Virus record (IMG/VR): IMGVR_UViG_3300023179_000226
Span: 1-40,632 of that record
Source of the DNA: a virus
Strand: one strand, 5' to 3'
Length of the DNA: 40,632 bases
Part shown: piece after piece, positions 14,065-23,034 of the stretch
How positions within the stretch are numbered: the first letter of the stretch is position 1
Layout of the letters: the number at the start of each line of letters is the position of its first letter
Program-made: the position numbers and the translations under genes
Notes under the pieces: model-generated
Databases searched by the model: none
What the model was told of the DNA's origin: nothing
The model's input: the letters and a program-made list of their open reading frames with translations, nothing else

Positions 14065-15005
14065 TTAAGATTTACTGAAGCCATAATTTCTGTTAAGCAA
14101 GCTACTAAATTAATTTCATGATCGGCAACAAATGCTGCCTTGTATTGGTAGTCAGCAATAGTTAGCACTAGCTGAGGTACTTGATCAGTTAGTGGTAATA
14201 AAGTGTCATATATTTTTCTAAATAGAACTGCTGAATCAGTATCTAAGTTATTTACTACCCAAGCTCTCATCTTCTTCCAGTCTTTTTCGCGAAGTGATAG
14301 GACAAGATCTTGCATGTTAACATCTTCTAAGTTAACTAAAATACCTTCATCGATAACTCCGCGCTGAGAATAACGTTGCAGCTCATTTAAAGAGCGTCTA
14401 AAGTCCGGAAAGTATTTTTCGATTACCTTAGCAACTACTTTTGGATTAAACTCGATTTGTTCTTGTTTTAAAATAAGACTGGCTTGGCGATGAAAGTCCA
14501 TCGCCATTTTTATTTTTTCTTGCTTAAGTATTTTAAACTCAACTACCGCACACCTTGAATGTAAAGGTGCGATGATACGGTTCTTAAAGTTGCAGGTAAA
14601 TATAAACCTGCAGTTGATAGCAAACTCTTCGATAAACCCACGTAAAGCGGGCTGTGTAGAATTAGGGTTAAGATAATCAGCTTCATCTAAAATAACTACC
14701 TTGGTGTTACCTGTGAAGGAAATAGTGGATGCAAAAGAACGTATTTTAGTTCTCAGAACATCGATTCCTGACTCTTCTGAACCATTTATAATAATGTAAT
14801 CTGAGTTGAGTTCTTCACATAATGCTCGCGCCACTGTAGTCTTACCAGTACCAGCTGTACCACAAAGCAGCATGTTTTGAACTTCACCTGCCTTTACCAG
14901 ATTCTTAAAATAATCTTTAATATCAGATGGCAGGATACAATCATCAATAGTTTTAGGTCTATACCTTTCTGTCCAGATAAAATGACTAGATTCATTACCT
15001 ACCAT
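14061..15005 (-). CDS. 44: Clamp loader ATPase gp44
   Basis: 314 residues from the ATG at 15005 (GGAG eight bases upstream; a GTG at 15014 would overlap that site). An AAA+ ATPase that opens the gp45 clamp on DNA. ERYRPKTIDDCILP is the loader N-terminal box, Walker A is CGTAGTGKTTVA, Walker B is VVILDEADYLN, and SRC with LHSRCAVVEF contains the arginine finger. The start lies within the last codons of the GIY-YIG endonuclease gene, so its ribosome site overlaps that inserted gene. Confidence 0.95.
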   Translation of the reverse strand: MVGNESSHFIWTERYRPKTIDDCILPSDIKDYFKNLVKAGEVQNMLLCGTAGTGKTTVARALCEELNSDYIIINGSEESGIDVLRTKIRSFASTISFTGNTKVVILDEADYLNPNSTQPALRGFIEEFAINCRFIFTCNFKNRIIAPLHSRCAVVEFKILKQEKIKMAMDFHRQASLILKQEQIEFNPKVVAKVIEKYFPDFRRSLNELQRYSQRGVIDEGILVNLEDVNMQDLVLSLREKDWKKMRAWVVNNLDTDSAVLFRKIYDTLLPLTDQVPQLVLTIADYQYKAAFVADHEINLVACLTEIMASVNLK

Positions 15006-15543
15006 ATACTTCACTCCATGTTATACCTTTCTTTTTAAGAGAATAGTACGACTTTACATTATAAAATTTAAACATTTCATCAAAACCTTTAAAAGTATTA
15101 CCTTTAGAACATAGAAGAGTTTTCTTTTTTGCTTCACTGACCTTAGGTCTCTTACCGTATTTTCTACCCCAGTTCGGGCTTAATACCCCTTTCTTGCCGT
15201 AATTAGGATTACCTTTACCAATATAGCTACGACGGGCTTTCATGCCTTCTTTATAATTAGGACTATCTGCAGTACGACCACCGTCGCCCCCGCTAGTCAT
15301 ATTATACCGGGGATTGAGTTCCTTGATCCAGTATTGTTCGCGCACCTCATTAAGCTCTTCTTCACACTGTTCTAAAACTTCAATTGTAAAGTTTTCTATA
15401 CCGTATTTGCGCATGGCACGGTATAGATATGTATTGATACCGGTTCTTGCATTTCGCTTGTGAAAGTACCACCGCTTAGTATAGTTTATTGAATAACCGA
15501 CATAAATCTCAGAAGTTAATTTATTAGTTATCTTGTATATCAT
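14995..15543 (-). CDS. GIY-YIG homing endonuclease (Seg/I-TevI type)
   Basis: 182 residues. The GIY-YIG domain is at 1-90: MIYKITNKLTSEIYVGYS, then RWYFHKRN with the catalytic Arg/His region, YLYRAMRKYG and EQYWIKELNPRYNMTSGGDG. The C-terminal half has the modular DNA-binding motifs of this group (NPNYGKKG, SPNWGRK, SEAKKK, NTFKGFDEMFKFYNVKSYYS). It cuts DNA at a site in phages lacking it and so spreads by recombination. It is inserted between genes 45 and 44, which are adjacent in T4. A hairpin with a late box precedes the start. Confidence 0.9.
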   Translation of the reverse strand: MIYKITNKLTSEIYVGYSINYTKRWYFHKRNARTGINTYLYRAMRKYGIENFTIEVLEQCEEELNEVREQYWIKELNPRYNMTSGGDGGRTADSPNYKEGMKARRSYIGKGNPNYGKKGVLSPNWGRKYGKRPKVSEAKKKTLLCSKGNTFKGFDEMFKFYNVKSYYSLKKKGITWSEVYGR

Positions 15544-15551
15544 GCTTCGTC

Positions 15552-15584
15552 CCGGTCTATATTTTTCAATATTTATAAGACCGG
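15552..15584 (-). promoter_or_regulatory. RBS-sequestering hairpin before the homing endonuclease
   Basis: Leftward reading has CCGGTCTTATA pairing with TATAGACCGG (ten pairs, one bulged T). The 3' arm ends inside the CGGGA ribosome site of the endonuclease gene, eight bases before its ATG. Read-through transcripts from gene 45 would fold and hide that site. Confidence 0.7.
15570..15577 (-). promoter_or_regulatory. T4-type late promoter TATAAATA for the endonuclease gene
   Basis: The bases read TATAAATA leftward, a perfect late -10. It lies within the 5' arm and loop of the hairpin, so a late transcript would start beyond the 5' arm and leave the ribosome site open. Confidence 0.75.
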
Positions 15585-15608
15585 AACTTTTAATAATATA
15601 GAGTACCT

Positions 15609-16280
15609 TTAAACAACCGACCCGGGCTCACATGCAATCCAGTATTGTAGAGGTCTTGATTCGTGTTTGAAGTGCAAAAATTTAGCTTTACCGTTATTTG
15701 TTTTAGCTACTGACACCTCATAAGCATCAGCTACTATTTTAAAGTTCTCTACTGCAATAAACACATCAAAATTATCAAATGATGTACCTAAACTTTTTTT
15801 AAAGTTACTTGCAGTATCGTTTTTTCTATCGCTTACTGAAATCGTTACATTTTGATCTATATTAGTAATCGAAATAGAAGGTGCACCGGTAATAGCGGCT
15901 GCTTTCATGATCATCTGAGCATCTTCGGCCGTCATTTTAAACTTATAAACCGATGTATGTTGGATCTCACCACTCGGGGCGCCAGTAACAATTTCCGGAT
16001 TCGAATAGTAATATTCGAACCTACCGCAAGGACTTGTTACTGTAAGACATCGATCACCAAACTCTACATCCTGATTCTCAATTAGAGTAAGCATAGCTAG
16101 TAATGAATTAAGATCGTAAATTGCAAACTCATTCGGAATGGATTCTTTAATAGTAGCTTTAGCAAAGATATTTTTAAGATTGGAGATCGTGCTAATCGTA
16201 TCCCCTTGTTTGAATACTATATTAGTATTAATCGAGGCAAAGTTTTTTAACAATACTAAAGTTTCCTTACTGAACTTCAT
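15609..16280 (-). CDS. 45: Sliding clamp gp45
   Basis: 223 residues, the length expected for T4 gp45 (228). MKFSKETLVLLKNFASINT matches the T4 N-terminus, and AIYDLNSLLAMLTLI corresponds to AIYDLNGFLGILSLV. Three subunits form a ring that tethers gp43 to DNA and, in T4, activates late transcription with gp33/gp55. GAGG lies seven bases before the ATG. It heads the 45-(endonuclease)-44-62-regA block, just downstream of the glycan cluster. Confidence 0.95.
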   Translation of the reverse strand: MKFSKETLVLLKNFASINTNIVFKQGDTISTISNLKNIFAKATIKESIPNEFAIYDLNSLLAMLTLIENQDVEFGDRCLTVTSPCGRFEYYYSNPEIVTGAPSGEIQHTSVYKFKMTAEDAQMIMKAAAITGAPSISITNIDQNVTISVSDRKNDTASNFKKSLGTSFDNFDVFIAVENFKIVADAYEVSVAKTNNGKAKFLHFKHESRPLQYWIACEPGSVV

Positions 16281-16300
16281 ATAAACCTCACAAAATCATA

Positions 16301-17020
16301 TTATAGCAGCTTCAATGGGACTTCTCTACTGTACTTCTCCTCACAATATGTACGTTCTTTAACTTCTAGCTCTTTGAATTGAGGTTTAAGAAATGCTGAG
16401 TCATCGTGTTCTCTAAAACAGACCAATACATCGTTAATTAAAATAGGATCCCCAAAGTGATAATAGGAACGATAAAAATATTCCCCGTCTACAACCCATA
16501 GCAGATTTTCATCCATCTCTAAAGCACATTCACGACGAACGGCATAATTAGAAGGGTTACCTGTCGTGTTGTCGCCGTTTACGTATTTGTTTCCATACCA
16601 AGGTTTTCTAAAATCCCAAAATTTTGTACGGTCTTGATTGCAATGACCAAACCCTGCAATTAACCATTTACCGGGGTGATTACTAAACGCATAGTTAATC
16701 TTTTGCAGTGCATTGGAGTCAATAAAAAAATCATCCATGTACAGTAGTTTTACAATATCACCTTTTGCATGAGGTATGGCATGATTTACATTATTAGCAG
16801 CATTATTAATACCGCTAGTATTTTTTACATAGGTAATATTATAAACGTACCTGAATGTATCGATTATTTGTTTAAGATTGTCCCCTTCGCTTTGGTCAGA
16901 AAATACTAATTCAAAATCACGGTGAGACTGATAAAAAAATTGGGAACAAAATTCAACCAGAAACTTTTCAGATAGCTGATCTTTCATCGTGTAAATAGGG
17001 CACACAATAGAGATTTTCAT
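16301..17020 (-). CDS. Family 2 glycosyltransferase
   Basis: 239 residues. MKISIVCPIYTMKDQLSEKF and LVFSDQSEGDNLK are the GT-A nucleotide-binding N-terminus; GDIVKLLYMDDFFID carries the DxD-like metal site (MDD), and DGEYFYRSYYHFGDPILIND lies in the acceptor half. It probably adds a sugar to a phage- or host-made glycan. Four bases overlap with the GDPD-like gene upstream. The last gene of the glycan cluster, 20 bases before gene 45. Confidence 0.85.
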   Translation of the reverse strand: MKISIVCPIYTMKDQLSEKFLVEFCSQFFYQSHRDFELVFSDQSEGDNLKQIIDTFRYVYNITYVKNTSGINNAANNVNHAIPHAKGDIVKLLYMDDFFIDSNALQKINYAFSNHPGKWLIAGFGHCNQDRTKFWDFRKPWYGNKYVNGDNTTGNPSNYAVRRECALEMDENLLWVVDGEYFYRSYYHFGDPILINDVLVCFREHDDSAFLKPQFKELEVKERTYCEEKYSREVPLKLL

Positions 17021-17463
17021 ACCATTCCTTCAATGTAATCTACACAAAGCCCGGCTATAAATTTACTTTTATAAAATTCATAATTGACGTAAGGGGAAAA
17101 ATCTAAACAAATTTGATTAGAATAAAATTCCTGTACACCGGGGTATGACCAGATGAAGCGATTAGATGTAAGGGTAACCATATCATGCTCATGGTAAAAA
17201 TAATTCATGTCCCAAAATCTTAGTTTATTTACGCATGCAATATTTTTACAATGAACCCATAAAAATTTAGATCGATTAATTAAGAAAGAACTATGAATGG
17301 GGGTGGTAGGCTTGTCATGTCCTAAAAAGAATTCGTTGTTTTGATACCAAACATCTACCTCCACATCATAACCTAAACTAATTACAAAATCAATTTTGTC
17401 TGGGGTGTTTTCGTTATACGGTTCTGGCCCGTTTAAATTGCCTCGATGGGATATAATTTTCAT
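17017..17463 (-). CDS. Glycerophosphodiester phosphodiesterase-like protein
   Basis: 148 residues, about 100 shorter than bacterial GDPD enzymes. ISHRGNLNGPEPYNENTPD carries the HRG and ENT motifs, GYDVEVDVWYQN supplies the Glu and Asp metal ligands, and FFLGHDKPT the second His. These are the GDPD catalytic residues. The family splits glycerol phosphodiesters; short phage forms accompany glycan genes and may act on a polyol-phosphate or sugar phosphodiester. ATG overlaps the stop of the dehydrogenase gene upstream by one base. Confidence 0.75.
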   Translation of the reverse strand: MKIISHRGNLNGPEPYNENTPDKIDFVISLGYDVEVDVWYQNNEFFLGHDKPTTPIHSSFLINRSKFLWVHCKNIACVNKLRFWDMNYFYHEHDMVTLTSNRFIWSYPGVQEFYSNQICLDFSPYVNYEFYKSKFIAGLCVDYIEGMV

Positions 17464-18122
17464 TAAATAGTCTTAGGGGTACCTAGTGGTTGTACGTTAA
17501 GATATTGTTTCCAGGGCTGACCTACATCTATTCGCTTAAGCTTTCGAAACCCTCTCTTACGTATAATAATATTATCACCTGGGTTAAATTTACCATCAAT
17601 ACATTCTTGAATTACTTCTGCAACCTGAATGGTTGACAACCTAGTTCTAACATCTTCACCAGGGTAATCTTTTTCCCGCATTTTAGTATCTACACGCCCG
17701 GGGGAGATAGAGTATGCAGGGTATCCTTCCATTCCTAGGGATTGAACAAACGAAATAACACCAGACTTAGATGCAGAGTAACCACTATGTTCCGGCTTAC
17801 CATACATACCAGCTACTGATGCGATAAAAATCATTGGTCTAAACATACTTTGTGCTATAGATTCTCTAGCAATGAGATAGCTACCTATTAAATTTACTTC
17901 TATTTCTTCCTTCCATTTTTCAATATTAGAATTCTTAACTACCTGTACATGAGAAATACCTGCACAATTAATAATAACATCTGGGTTATATTTCTTTAAA
18001 ATATTACTAATTTGTTTTTCATCACGAACATCGCACTCTTCTTTTGAAATATTAACGGTGTCAGGGTATATTTGACTAACACCGTCCCCTATATCACTCT
18101 TTCCAAAAATAAGAATTTTCAT
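17463..18122 (-). CDS. Short-chain dehydrogenase/reductase (SDR)
   Basis: 219 residues. Rossmann start MKILIFGKSDIGDGVSQIYP (a degenerate glycine motif), NCAGISHV is the NNAG-like motif, IASVAGMYG holds the catalytic Ser, and YSASKSGVI is the YxxxK pair. SPGRVDTKM after strand six is typical of classical SDRs. It probably reduces or oxidises a nucleotide-sugar using NAD(P). Four bases overlap the nucleotidyltransferase gene. Confidence 0.85.
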   Translation of the reverse strand: MKILIFGKSDIGDGVSQIYPDTVNISKEECDVRDEKQISNILKKYNPDVIINCAGISHVQVVKNSNIEKWKEEIEVNLIGSYLIARESIAQSMFRPMIFIASVAGMYGKPEHSGYSASKSGVISFVQSLGMEGYPAYSISPGRVDTKMREKDYPGEDVRTRLSTIQVAEVIQECIDGKFNPGDNIIIRKRGFRKLKRIDVGQPWKQYLNVQPLGTPKTI

Positions 18123-18844
18123 AATATTACATCCCCATTTTCTACTTTATCTAAAAAGATTTTTAACTCGTACGGTGTTCCTAACATATGTTTTTTATTA
18201 ACATCAACCTCATAGACTGTAAGACGCTTACCATCACTAATCATTTCATTATAAGCCGGAGCAATATAAAATTCATTGTTAGTTCGAATATTTTTAGCAA
18301 TCATCATTATTACACTTTCTATGTAATCTATTCCTTTTGCATAATAATATATACCAGCACATGCTTTGTCAGAAATAACTACCTTTTCAGCTACTTCAAC
18401 TATTAACCCCTTTTTTACAAATGCATAACTGTGATGGGGGTTTGTTGAATTAAACACTACGGTTGAGCCATCATAATCTGATGCTTTACTAATAAAGTCA
18501 TCAAAATCCCATTCAAGATACTGATCGCAGTTCGCTATAACTAAAGGTAACTCATTATTAATGTTTTTCAAGGCCATTAGTGTAGTACATGCTGCGCCTT
18601 CAGTAACAAAATCTATAGGAATAACAACCCCCTTATCCTCTAAGTATTCTTGCAGTCCCTGATCTAGATGTTCTTGCAAGGCAATGAAGATAAATTTATA
18701 ATAGTAATTTTTAAGTGTGAGTGAGTCTATGACACGTTTGATCATAGGTACACCTACTACATCAATTAAAGGTTTTGGTTTATCGTAACCAGCTTCAACA
18801 AAACGCTGACCGAGCCCGGCCATAGGTATAACAATATTAATCAT
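18119..18844 (-). CDS. Sugar-phosphate nucleotidyltransferase
   Basis: 241 residues from the ATG at 18844, which gives the classical start MINIVIPMAGLGQRF; an ATG four codons upstream overlaps the previous stop (ATGA) and is an alternative. GxGxRF followed by YDKPKPLIDVVGVPMI is the NTP-binding signature, and ANCDQYLEWDF carries the metal-binding Asp. It joins a sugar-1-phosphate to a nucleotide, making the activated sugar used by the cluster's modifying enzymes and transferases. It lacks C-terminal hexapeptide repeats. Confidence 0.87.
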   Translation of the reverse strand: MINIVIPMAGLGQRFVEAGYDKPKPLIDVVGVPMIKRVIDSLTLKNYYYKFIFIALQEHLDQGLQEYLEDKGVVIPIDFVTEGAACTTLMALKNINNELPLVIANCDQYLEWDFDDFISKASDYDGSTVVFNSTNPHHSYAFVKKGLIVEVAEKVVISDKACAGIYYYAKGIDYIESVIMMIAKNIRTNNEFYIAPAYNEMISDGKRLTVYEVDVNKKHMLGTPYELKIFLDKVENGDVIL

Positions 18845-18852
18845 AGTATCTC

Positions 18853-19542
18853 TCATGGAAAGCGAGTTAAAATTTCCTCATTTACGGGGATAACGTTTCT
18901 AAGTCTGTCAGCATAATCTTTAGTACAACAATTAGTTAGCTCGTGACCGCTCAATTGATAATTATCATACATAAAGTGAATATTATGTTCCCCTAAATTA
19001 GGAGACAAAAAGATATAAAAGTTATGATTATGCTTACCTTCATGTCTCCAATCCCCGCGACTGGCATGAAGGTTTAAATCTTTAAATGCATTTTTAACGC
19101 CTGAGTGCAAAGATCTAGGCCAGGCAAAAAAAGTATCACCGACAAATTTTTCTCTTTCCCAGAAACCATTACCTTCTCTAGAAACAATATTAAACTTATT
19201 ATAATCTAGATTAAACTGTGATAACGGCTTATTAAAATGTACATCAAATCTGGTCATTATATAAAAATCTAAATCTTCATTATCAACAGAATCAATAGAA
19301 GATGAACGAGTACTTAATTGAGTAGCACCTTCATAAGGAATAATATTTACAGAAACCGGCTTGTACAGATCCTTCAACCCATCCATTAAATGATGATCAT
19401 AGGTTGTAATATAACAATTTACTTCATGAAATTCTTGAAGTGGTTCAATTAGATTTTTAAAAATATTAGGAAAGCAGTGTCTAAAATCTCTGTCTGATTT
19501 ATACCCATACGAGATACCTGCCATTAATAGCCCTATTTTCAT
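18853..19542 (-). CDS. Putative glycosyltransferase, unknown family
   Basis: 229 residues. MKIGLLMAGISYGYKSDRDF, EVNCYITTYDHHLMDGL and LDFYIMTRFDVHFNKPL resemble phage and bacterial proteins that look like GT-A enzymes, with RFDVHF as a possible metal site. TFFAWPRSLHSG and HNFYIFLSPN follow. The family cannot be named with certainty. Overlaps the preceding gene by four bases and lies between a nucleotidyltransferase and a glycosyltransferase gene. Confidence 0.65.
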   Translation of the reverse strand: MKIGLLMAGISYGYKSDRDFRHCFPNIFKNLIEPLQEFHEVNCYITTYDHHLMDGLKDLYKPVSVNIIPYEGATQLSTRSSSIDSVDNEDLDFYIMTRFDVHFNKPLSQFNLDYNKFNIVSREGNGFWEREKFVGDTFFAWPRSLHSGVKNAFKDLNLHASRGDWRHEGKHNHNFYIFLSPNLGEHNIHFMYDNYQLSGHELTNCCTKDYADRLRNVIPVNEEILTRFP

Positions 19543-20264
19543 ACAGTCTTCAGCATTAGTTCTTTTGAAAGATCTCTGGTTCTGGTTTTTAACTCAGCAA
19601 AGTCTTTAATTAGTTGATTGATGTCTGTAATATGTTCCCGACCAAACCCTTGAACACGATCACTATCAGGAATTTTAGTTTGTATTTGCAATTTGCGCTT
19701 AATTAAGCTACTGGAGAAAGGCGACCAGCCATACCAACATACTTGCAGGTCCTCGCAGTTATGAGTCTCATAATGCCTTCCTAGCGGATATTGTATTTGT
19801 TTTTTGTTATGAATGCAACGTGGGCGTCTAAGTCTGGTATTCCCATCTTTAAAGTGAATACCGTAATATCTCTGTTCTACCAGCGGTCTACCGACATCAA
19901 CTTCCTCTGTTTCATTAATATCTACCATGACATTACACGGTATAATTAATTCTTGCTCTGGGGTATCGTCAAGCACTGAATAATTACCTACTAAAAATTC
20001 CGTTACATTCAAAGTAACTTTCCATCCAGGAATTTGACGTTCGTACTTAACTACTTCTTCATCGCAACGTTTTGCATCAAACATATCATTAATAGAGTCT
20101 ACTACTACCCATTTAGGACATAAATCTTTTATAATTTCTACCGAACGGTCTGAAGACCCATAATTAATACAAACCCCCCAGTCAAACTTATCTTTATGGT
20201 AATTCAGCCACCAGGGTAATAAGTATTCTTCATTATAGAAATGAGTTAAAATAGTTTTACGCAT
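19539..20264 (-). CDS. Glycosyltransferase (GT-A, family 2/92-like)
   Basis: 241 residues. MRKTILTHFYNEEYLLPWWL is the N-terminal pattern of glycosyltransferases that begin with HFYNEE and LPWWLxHH. CINYGSSDRSVEII fits the nucleotide-binding strand; the metal motif is replaced by LIIPCNVMVDINE. A His/Cys-rich segment (RCIHNKKQ, HYETHNCEDLQVCWYGW) lies in the middle. Acceptor unknown. It overlaps the methyltransferase gene by eight bases. Confidence 0.75.
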   Translation of the reverse strand: MRKTILTHFYNEEYLLPWWLNYHKDKFDWGVCINYGSSDRSVEIIKDLCPKWVVVDSINDMFDAKRCDEEVVKYERQIPGWKVTLNVTEFLVGNYSVLDDTPEQELIIPCNVMVDINETEEVDVGRPLVEQRYYGIHFKDGNTRLRRPRCIHNKKQIQYPLGRHYETHNCEDLQVCWYGWSPFSSSLIKRKLQIQTKIPDSDRVQGFGREHITDINQLIKDFAELKTRTRDLSKELMLKTV

Positions 20265-21450
20265 TTAAGATTTCAACCTGAGAAAAATATTTTATGTACT
20301 GCACCGGAACTTTAGTCAATTTTTTAACCTTATCCTTTATCTCATTAAAAAAATTCCAAGCTAACGGAATAACAACAATAGGTTCAGTCTCATTAATTAA
20401 TGTTTCTGGAGGTAAAATAGGTATACGTGAACCTGGCGTAAACAAATTATGTTTGAGCGGATTATCATCTACAATGTAATCTAGTTTAAATTTGGAAAAA
20501 TTAATAAAGGTATTACCTTTGGCTGCTGCTCCATACCCTATTACTTTGTTAGTTTTCTGTAATTTTTCGACAACTTGGTTAGTCTCTTCCGCAATACGTT
20601 TACAATATAAGGCATAGCTAGCCATTCTTAATGGGGTAATTAAATCTTCGTATGAAGTAAACTGGGAAGAATTATCCGGTCCCCATTTTGATAATACAAA
20701 TACAAAGCTGTTACCATGTACTGGTGTTTTAATAACATCTTTAATATAAAGCCCGGCATGTCGAGCTAGGAACTGCATAGATCTTACCGAAAAAAAGGAA
20801 ATATGCTCATGGTAGATAGTATCGAATTGATTTTGCGCTATCATATCAGCTTGTGATGTCTGTATAAACAAATACCCTTTATGGGTCATTAACTTCTTGC
20901 AAATTTCTAAAAAATCTTTAGGATAAGAATTATGCGCAAATACATTTTGAGCAATTACGATATCAAATTTTTCAAAATAATCATTAAATTTTTTTATAGA
21001 TTCATTAGTTAAATAATCACAAACAACCGTATGTTTTTTTGAGCTGATATGGTAAAGATTCTCTGCAGGGTCAATACCATATGTTTCATATCCCTGCTCA
21101 TTATATGCATCCAGTTGACTACCATCATTACATGCAATATCTAAAACTCTCTTACCCGATGTATATCGTGCAGTAATACCAACAAAATCTTTAAAGTATT
21201 GTTTTAGGGTATTAGTGGTGCCGCTAACATATAGATAATTTTTAAATAAAAGATCTGGGTTAACAGCATGAGTTAATTGAATGTGTGTACATACCGGGCA
21301 ATAATTAATAGCTAAAGGGTAAACTTCTTCTGGTTCTTCTTTACTTTTAAGATAGCTATTGGCTAGCGGCTGATCGTTTAAGTTTAATACTTTTTGAAGC
21401 GAAGTATTCTCACAGCATAAGCATTTGTTTAAAACCTTAATCATACTCAT
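20257..21450 (-). CDS. SAM-dependent sugar C-methyltransferase-type protein
   Basis: 397 residues, the usual length for this family. N-terminal zinc-binding cysteines (CLCCENTSL, YCPVCTHIQL), the SAM motif VLDIACNDGSQLDAYNEQGY with GIDPAEN, IAQNVFAHN, and a C-terminal domain with VIGYGAAAKGNTFINF. This three-part layout is that of C-methyltransferases acting on nucleotide-linked deoxysugars (the NovU/TylC3 type), inferred by domain order. Start overlaps the upstream stop by 14 bases with GAGG nine bases before it. Substrate cannot be told. Confidence 0.85.
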   Translation of the reverse strand: MSMIKVLNKCLCCENTSLQKVLNLNDQPLANSYLKSKEEPEEVYPLAINYCPVCTHIQLTHAVNPDLLFKNYLYVSGTTNTLKQYFKDFVGITARYTSGKRVLDIACNDGSQLDAYNEQGYETYGIDPAENLYHISSKKHTVVCDYLTNESIKKFNDYFEKFDIVIAQNVFAHNSYPKDFLEICKKLMTHKGYLFIQTSQADMIAQNQFDTIYHEHISFFSVRSMQFLARHAGLYIKDVIKTPVHGNSFVFVLSKWGPDNSSQFTSYEDLITPLRMASYALYCKRIAEETNQVVEKLQKTNKVIGYGAAAKGNTFINFSKFKLDYIVDDNPLKHNLFTPGSRIPILPPETLINETEPIVVIPLAWNFFNEIKDKVKKLTKVPVQYIKYFSQVEILNA

Positions 21451-22159
21451 TTAATATTACCTCAAGTTCTTGTTTTGAGCGATCACTCCATCTTCTATGT
21501 GAACCTGCCACAAAATGTACACCCATCATTTGGTCATCATCTTTAAAAAAACAAGTACCATAATCTTGTGCGTCAGTTTTCCAATTATAAGTTTTAATTT
21601 TATTGTCTAGTATATATCGTCTAACTTTACTACCTACTTCTACAAACCCAGTAGACCTTCCTTCAATAACTTCTTTTTCAGTAATAGTCCATGATGCTGA
21701 ACGAGCTAAGTCTAAGCTATAATATGCACCAAAACAACATGGTATATTTTCAAAGTTTTTAGGGTTTATTTTCACCCATTGCTTGGTATCTCTACCGTCA
21801 TTATATTCACAACCTACTGCTTGATAACCTTGTTTAAATTTAGTATCTACATAATTTAACATAGAATTATTAAGAATAAAAAAATCGGAATCTATAATTC
21901 CTACGATTGATGACGTTGCATGTTGAAGACCGTAGTCAATCGCTCTACCATGCGATACACCGTCAAACATGGGTTTGCTATCTAATGGAAGAATCATATG
22001 TCTAGATTTGTTTGTTTTAATAGGTACTTTTTCATTATCAGGTGTATTATCAACTATAATTAATCGATATTGGTCTGAAAGTAGGCGTTTTTTAAAATTG
22101 TTTATTTGTAATTCTAAAAGATCGTAATTTCTGTAAATTACTATAATATGATCAATCAT
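21437..22159 (-). CDS. Glycosyltransferase (family 2-like)
   Basis: 240 residues. MIDHIIVIYRNYDLLELQIN, LIIVDNTPDNEK and VGIIDSDFFILNN give the GT-A fold start, nucleotide strand and DSD metal site. Then CEYNDGRDTKQWVKINPKN and CCFGAYYSLD. It probably transfers an activated sugar onto an acceptor. Only two bases separate it from the epimerase gene. Confidence 0.78.
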   Translation of the reverse strand: MIDHIIVIYRNYDLLELQINNFKKRLLSDQYRLIIVDNTPDNEKVPIKTNKSRHMILPLDSKPMFDGVSHGRAIDYGLQHATSSIVGIIDSDFFILNNSMLNYVDTKFKQGYQAVGCEYNDGRDTKQWVKINPKNFENIPCCFGAYYSLDLARSASWTITEKEVIEGRSTGFVEVGSKVRRYILDNKIKTYNWKTDAQDYGTCFFKDDDQMMGVHFVAGSHRRWSDRSKQELEVILNEYD

Positions 22160-22161
22160 GT

Positions 22162-23034
22162 TTATCTGCTATATTCAAAATACTCGTTTCTAATAACTAC
22201 TCTGGGAGACTCTTCATTATAACACTTAACAACACTTTGTACCACAGACTCAGGAGTACCTACAAAATCAAAGTTAAAAGTTTTTTTAAATTTTTCCGAA
22301 CTAATTGCAAAATTGTAAACCCCAGGTATATTATTTTTATCGATAATTTCTACACCAGTCTGTCTACTTACTTCTTGAGATATAGTGTGTACAGTGGTAT
22401 TAAAAGATGCAAGATTGTAAATACCCGAAGTGAATGGTTTAGATAAGATTGAATTAATAGCACGATAGAGATCATGAATGAAAAGTAGGGGTCTATGGAC
22501 ATGCTTGTTAGTCACATATATTTTTTTATATCTTAATGCGTTATACGTCATAGAGTTAATCATTAAGTCGCGTCGAATAACCGGAGAACCACCATTCACA
22601 GTTCCAAATCTTAACCCTATTAATTGACGACCTTGAGATATTTGTTGTAATGCAAAAAGATCTAAGGTAGATTTAGTTAAATCGTAATGATTTATAAAAT
22701 CTAAATTCAGATCATCTTCGGTTCCTATCTTAGTATTTTTATCACCATATACGGAGCTACTACTAGCATAGATAATTTTTTGTTCAGGTGTTGTTTTTTG
22801 TAAAAGATCCTTAAAGTTACTTACATTATTTAACCACGGTGATACGAGCGGTCCTATACACATTTGTACGCTAGAATGACCCGCTAGTAGTATTATATAC
22901 TCGAATTTTTTATAGAAAGAAGAATCTAATTTGTGGTAGTCCAATAATCTACTACCAATAGCTACAGAACCTGACAGATGTTTAGTAAGATATGACCCTA
23001 TATAGCCCTGACCGCCAATAATTAAAACACTCAT
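22162..23034 (-). CDS. NAD-dependent nucleotide-sugar epimerase/dehydratase
   Basis: 290 residues from the ATG at 23034, whose ATGA overlaps the aminotransferase stop; the reading frame is open further upstream but only this start gives MSVLIIGGQGYIGSYL, the GxxGYIG NAD-binding motif. Catalytic residues: SSSSVYGDK (Ser) and YDLTKSTLD (YxxxK). It belongs to the extended SDR group that changes the sugar part of nucleotide-sugars, such as 4,6-dehydratases and 4-epimerases. The exact reaction is not clear. Confidence 0.87.
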   Translation of the reverse strand: MSVLIIGGQGYIGSYLTKHLSGSVAIGSRLLDYHKLDSSFYKKFEYIILLAGHSSVQMCIGPLVSPWLNNVSNFKDLLQKTTPEQKIIYASSSSVYGDKNTKIGTEDDLNLDFINHYDLTKSTLDLFALQQISQGRQLIGLRFGTVNGGSPVIRRDLMINSMTYNALRYKKIYVTNKHVHRPLLFIHDLYRAINSILSKPFTSGIYNLASFNTTVHTISQEVSRQTGVEIIDKNNIPGVYNFAISSEKFKKTFNFDFVGTPESVVQSVVKCYNEESPRVVIRNEYFEYSR

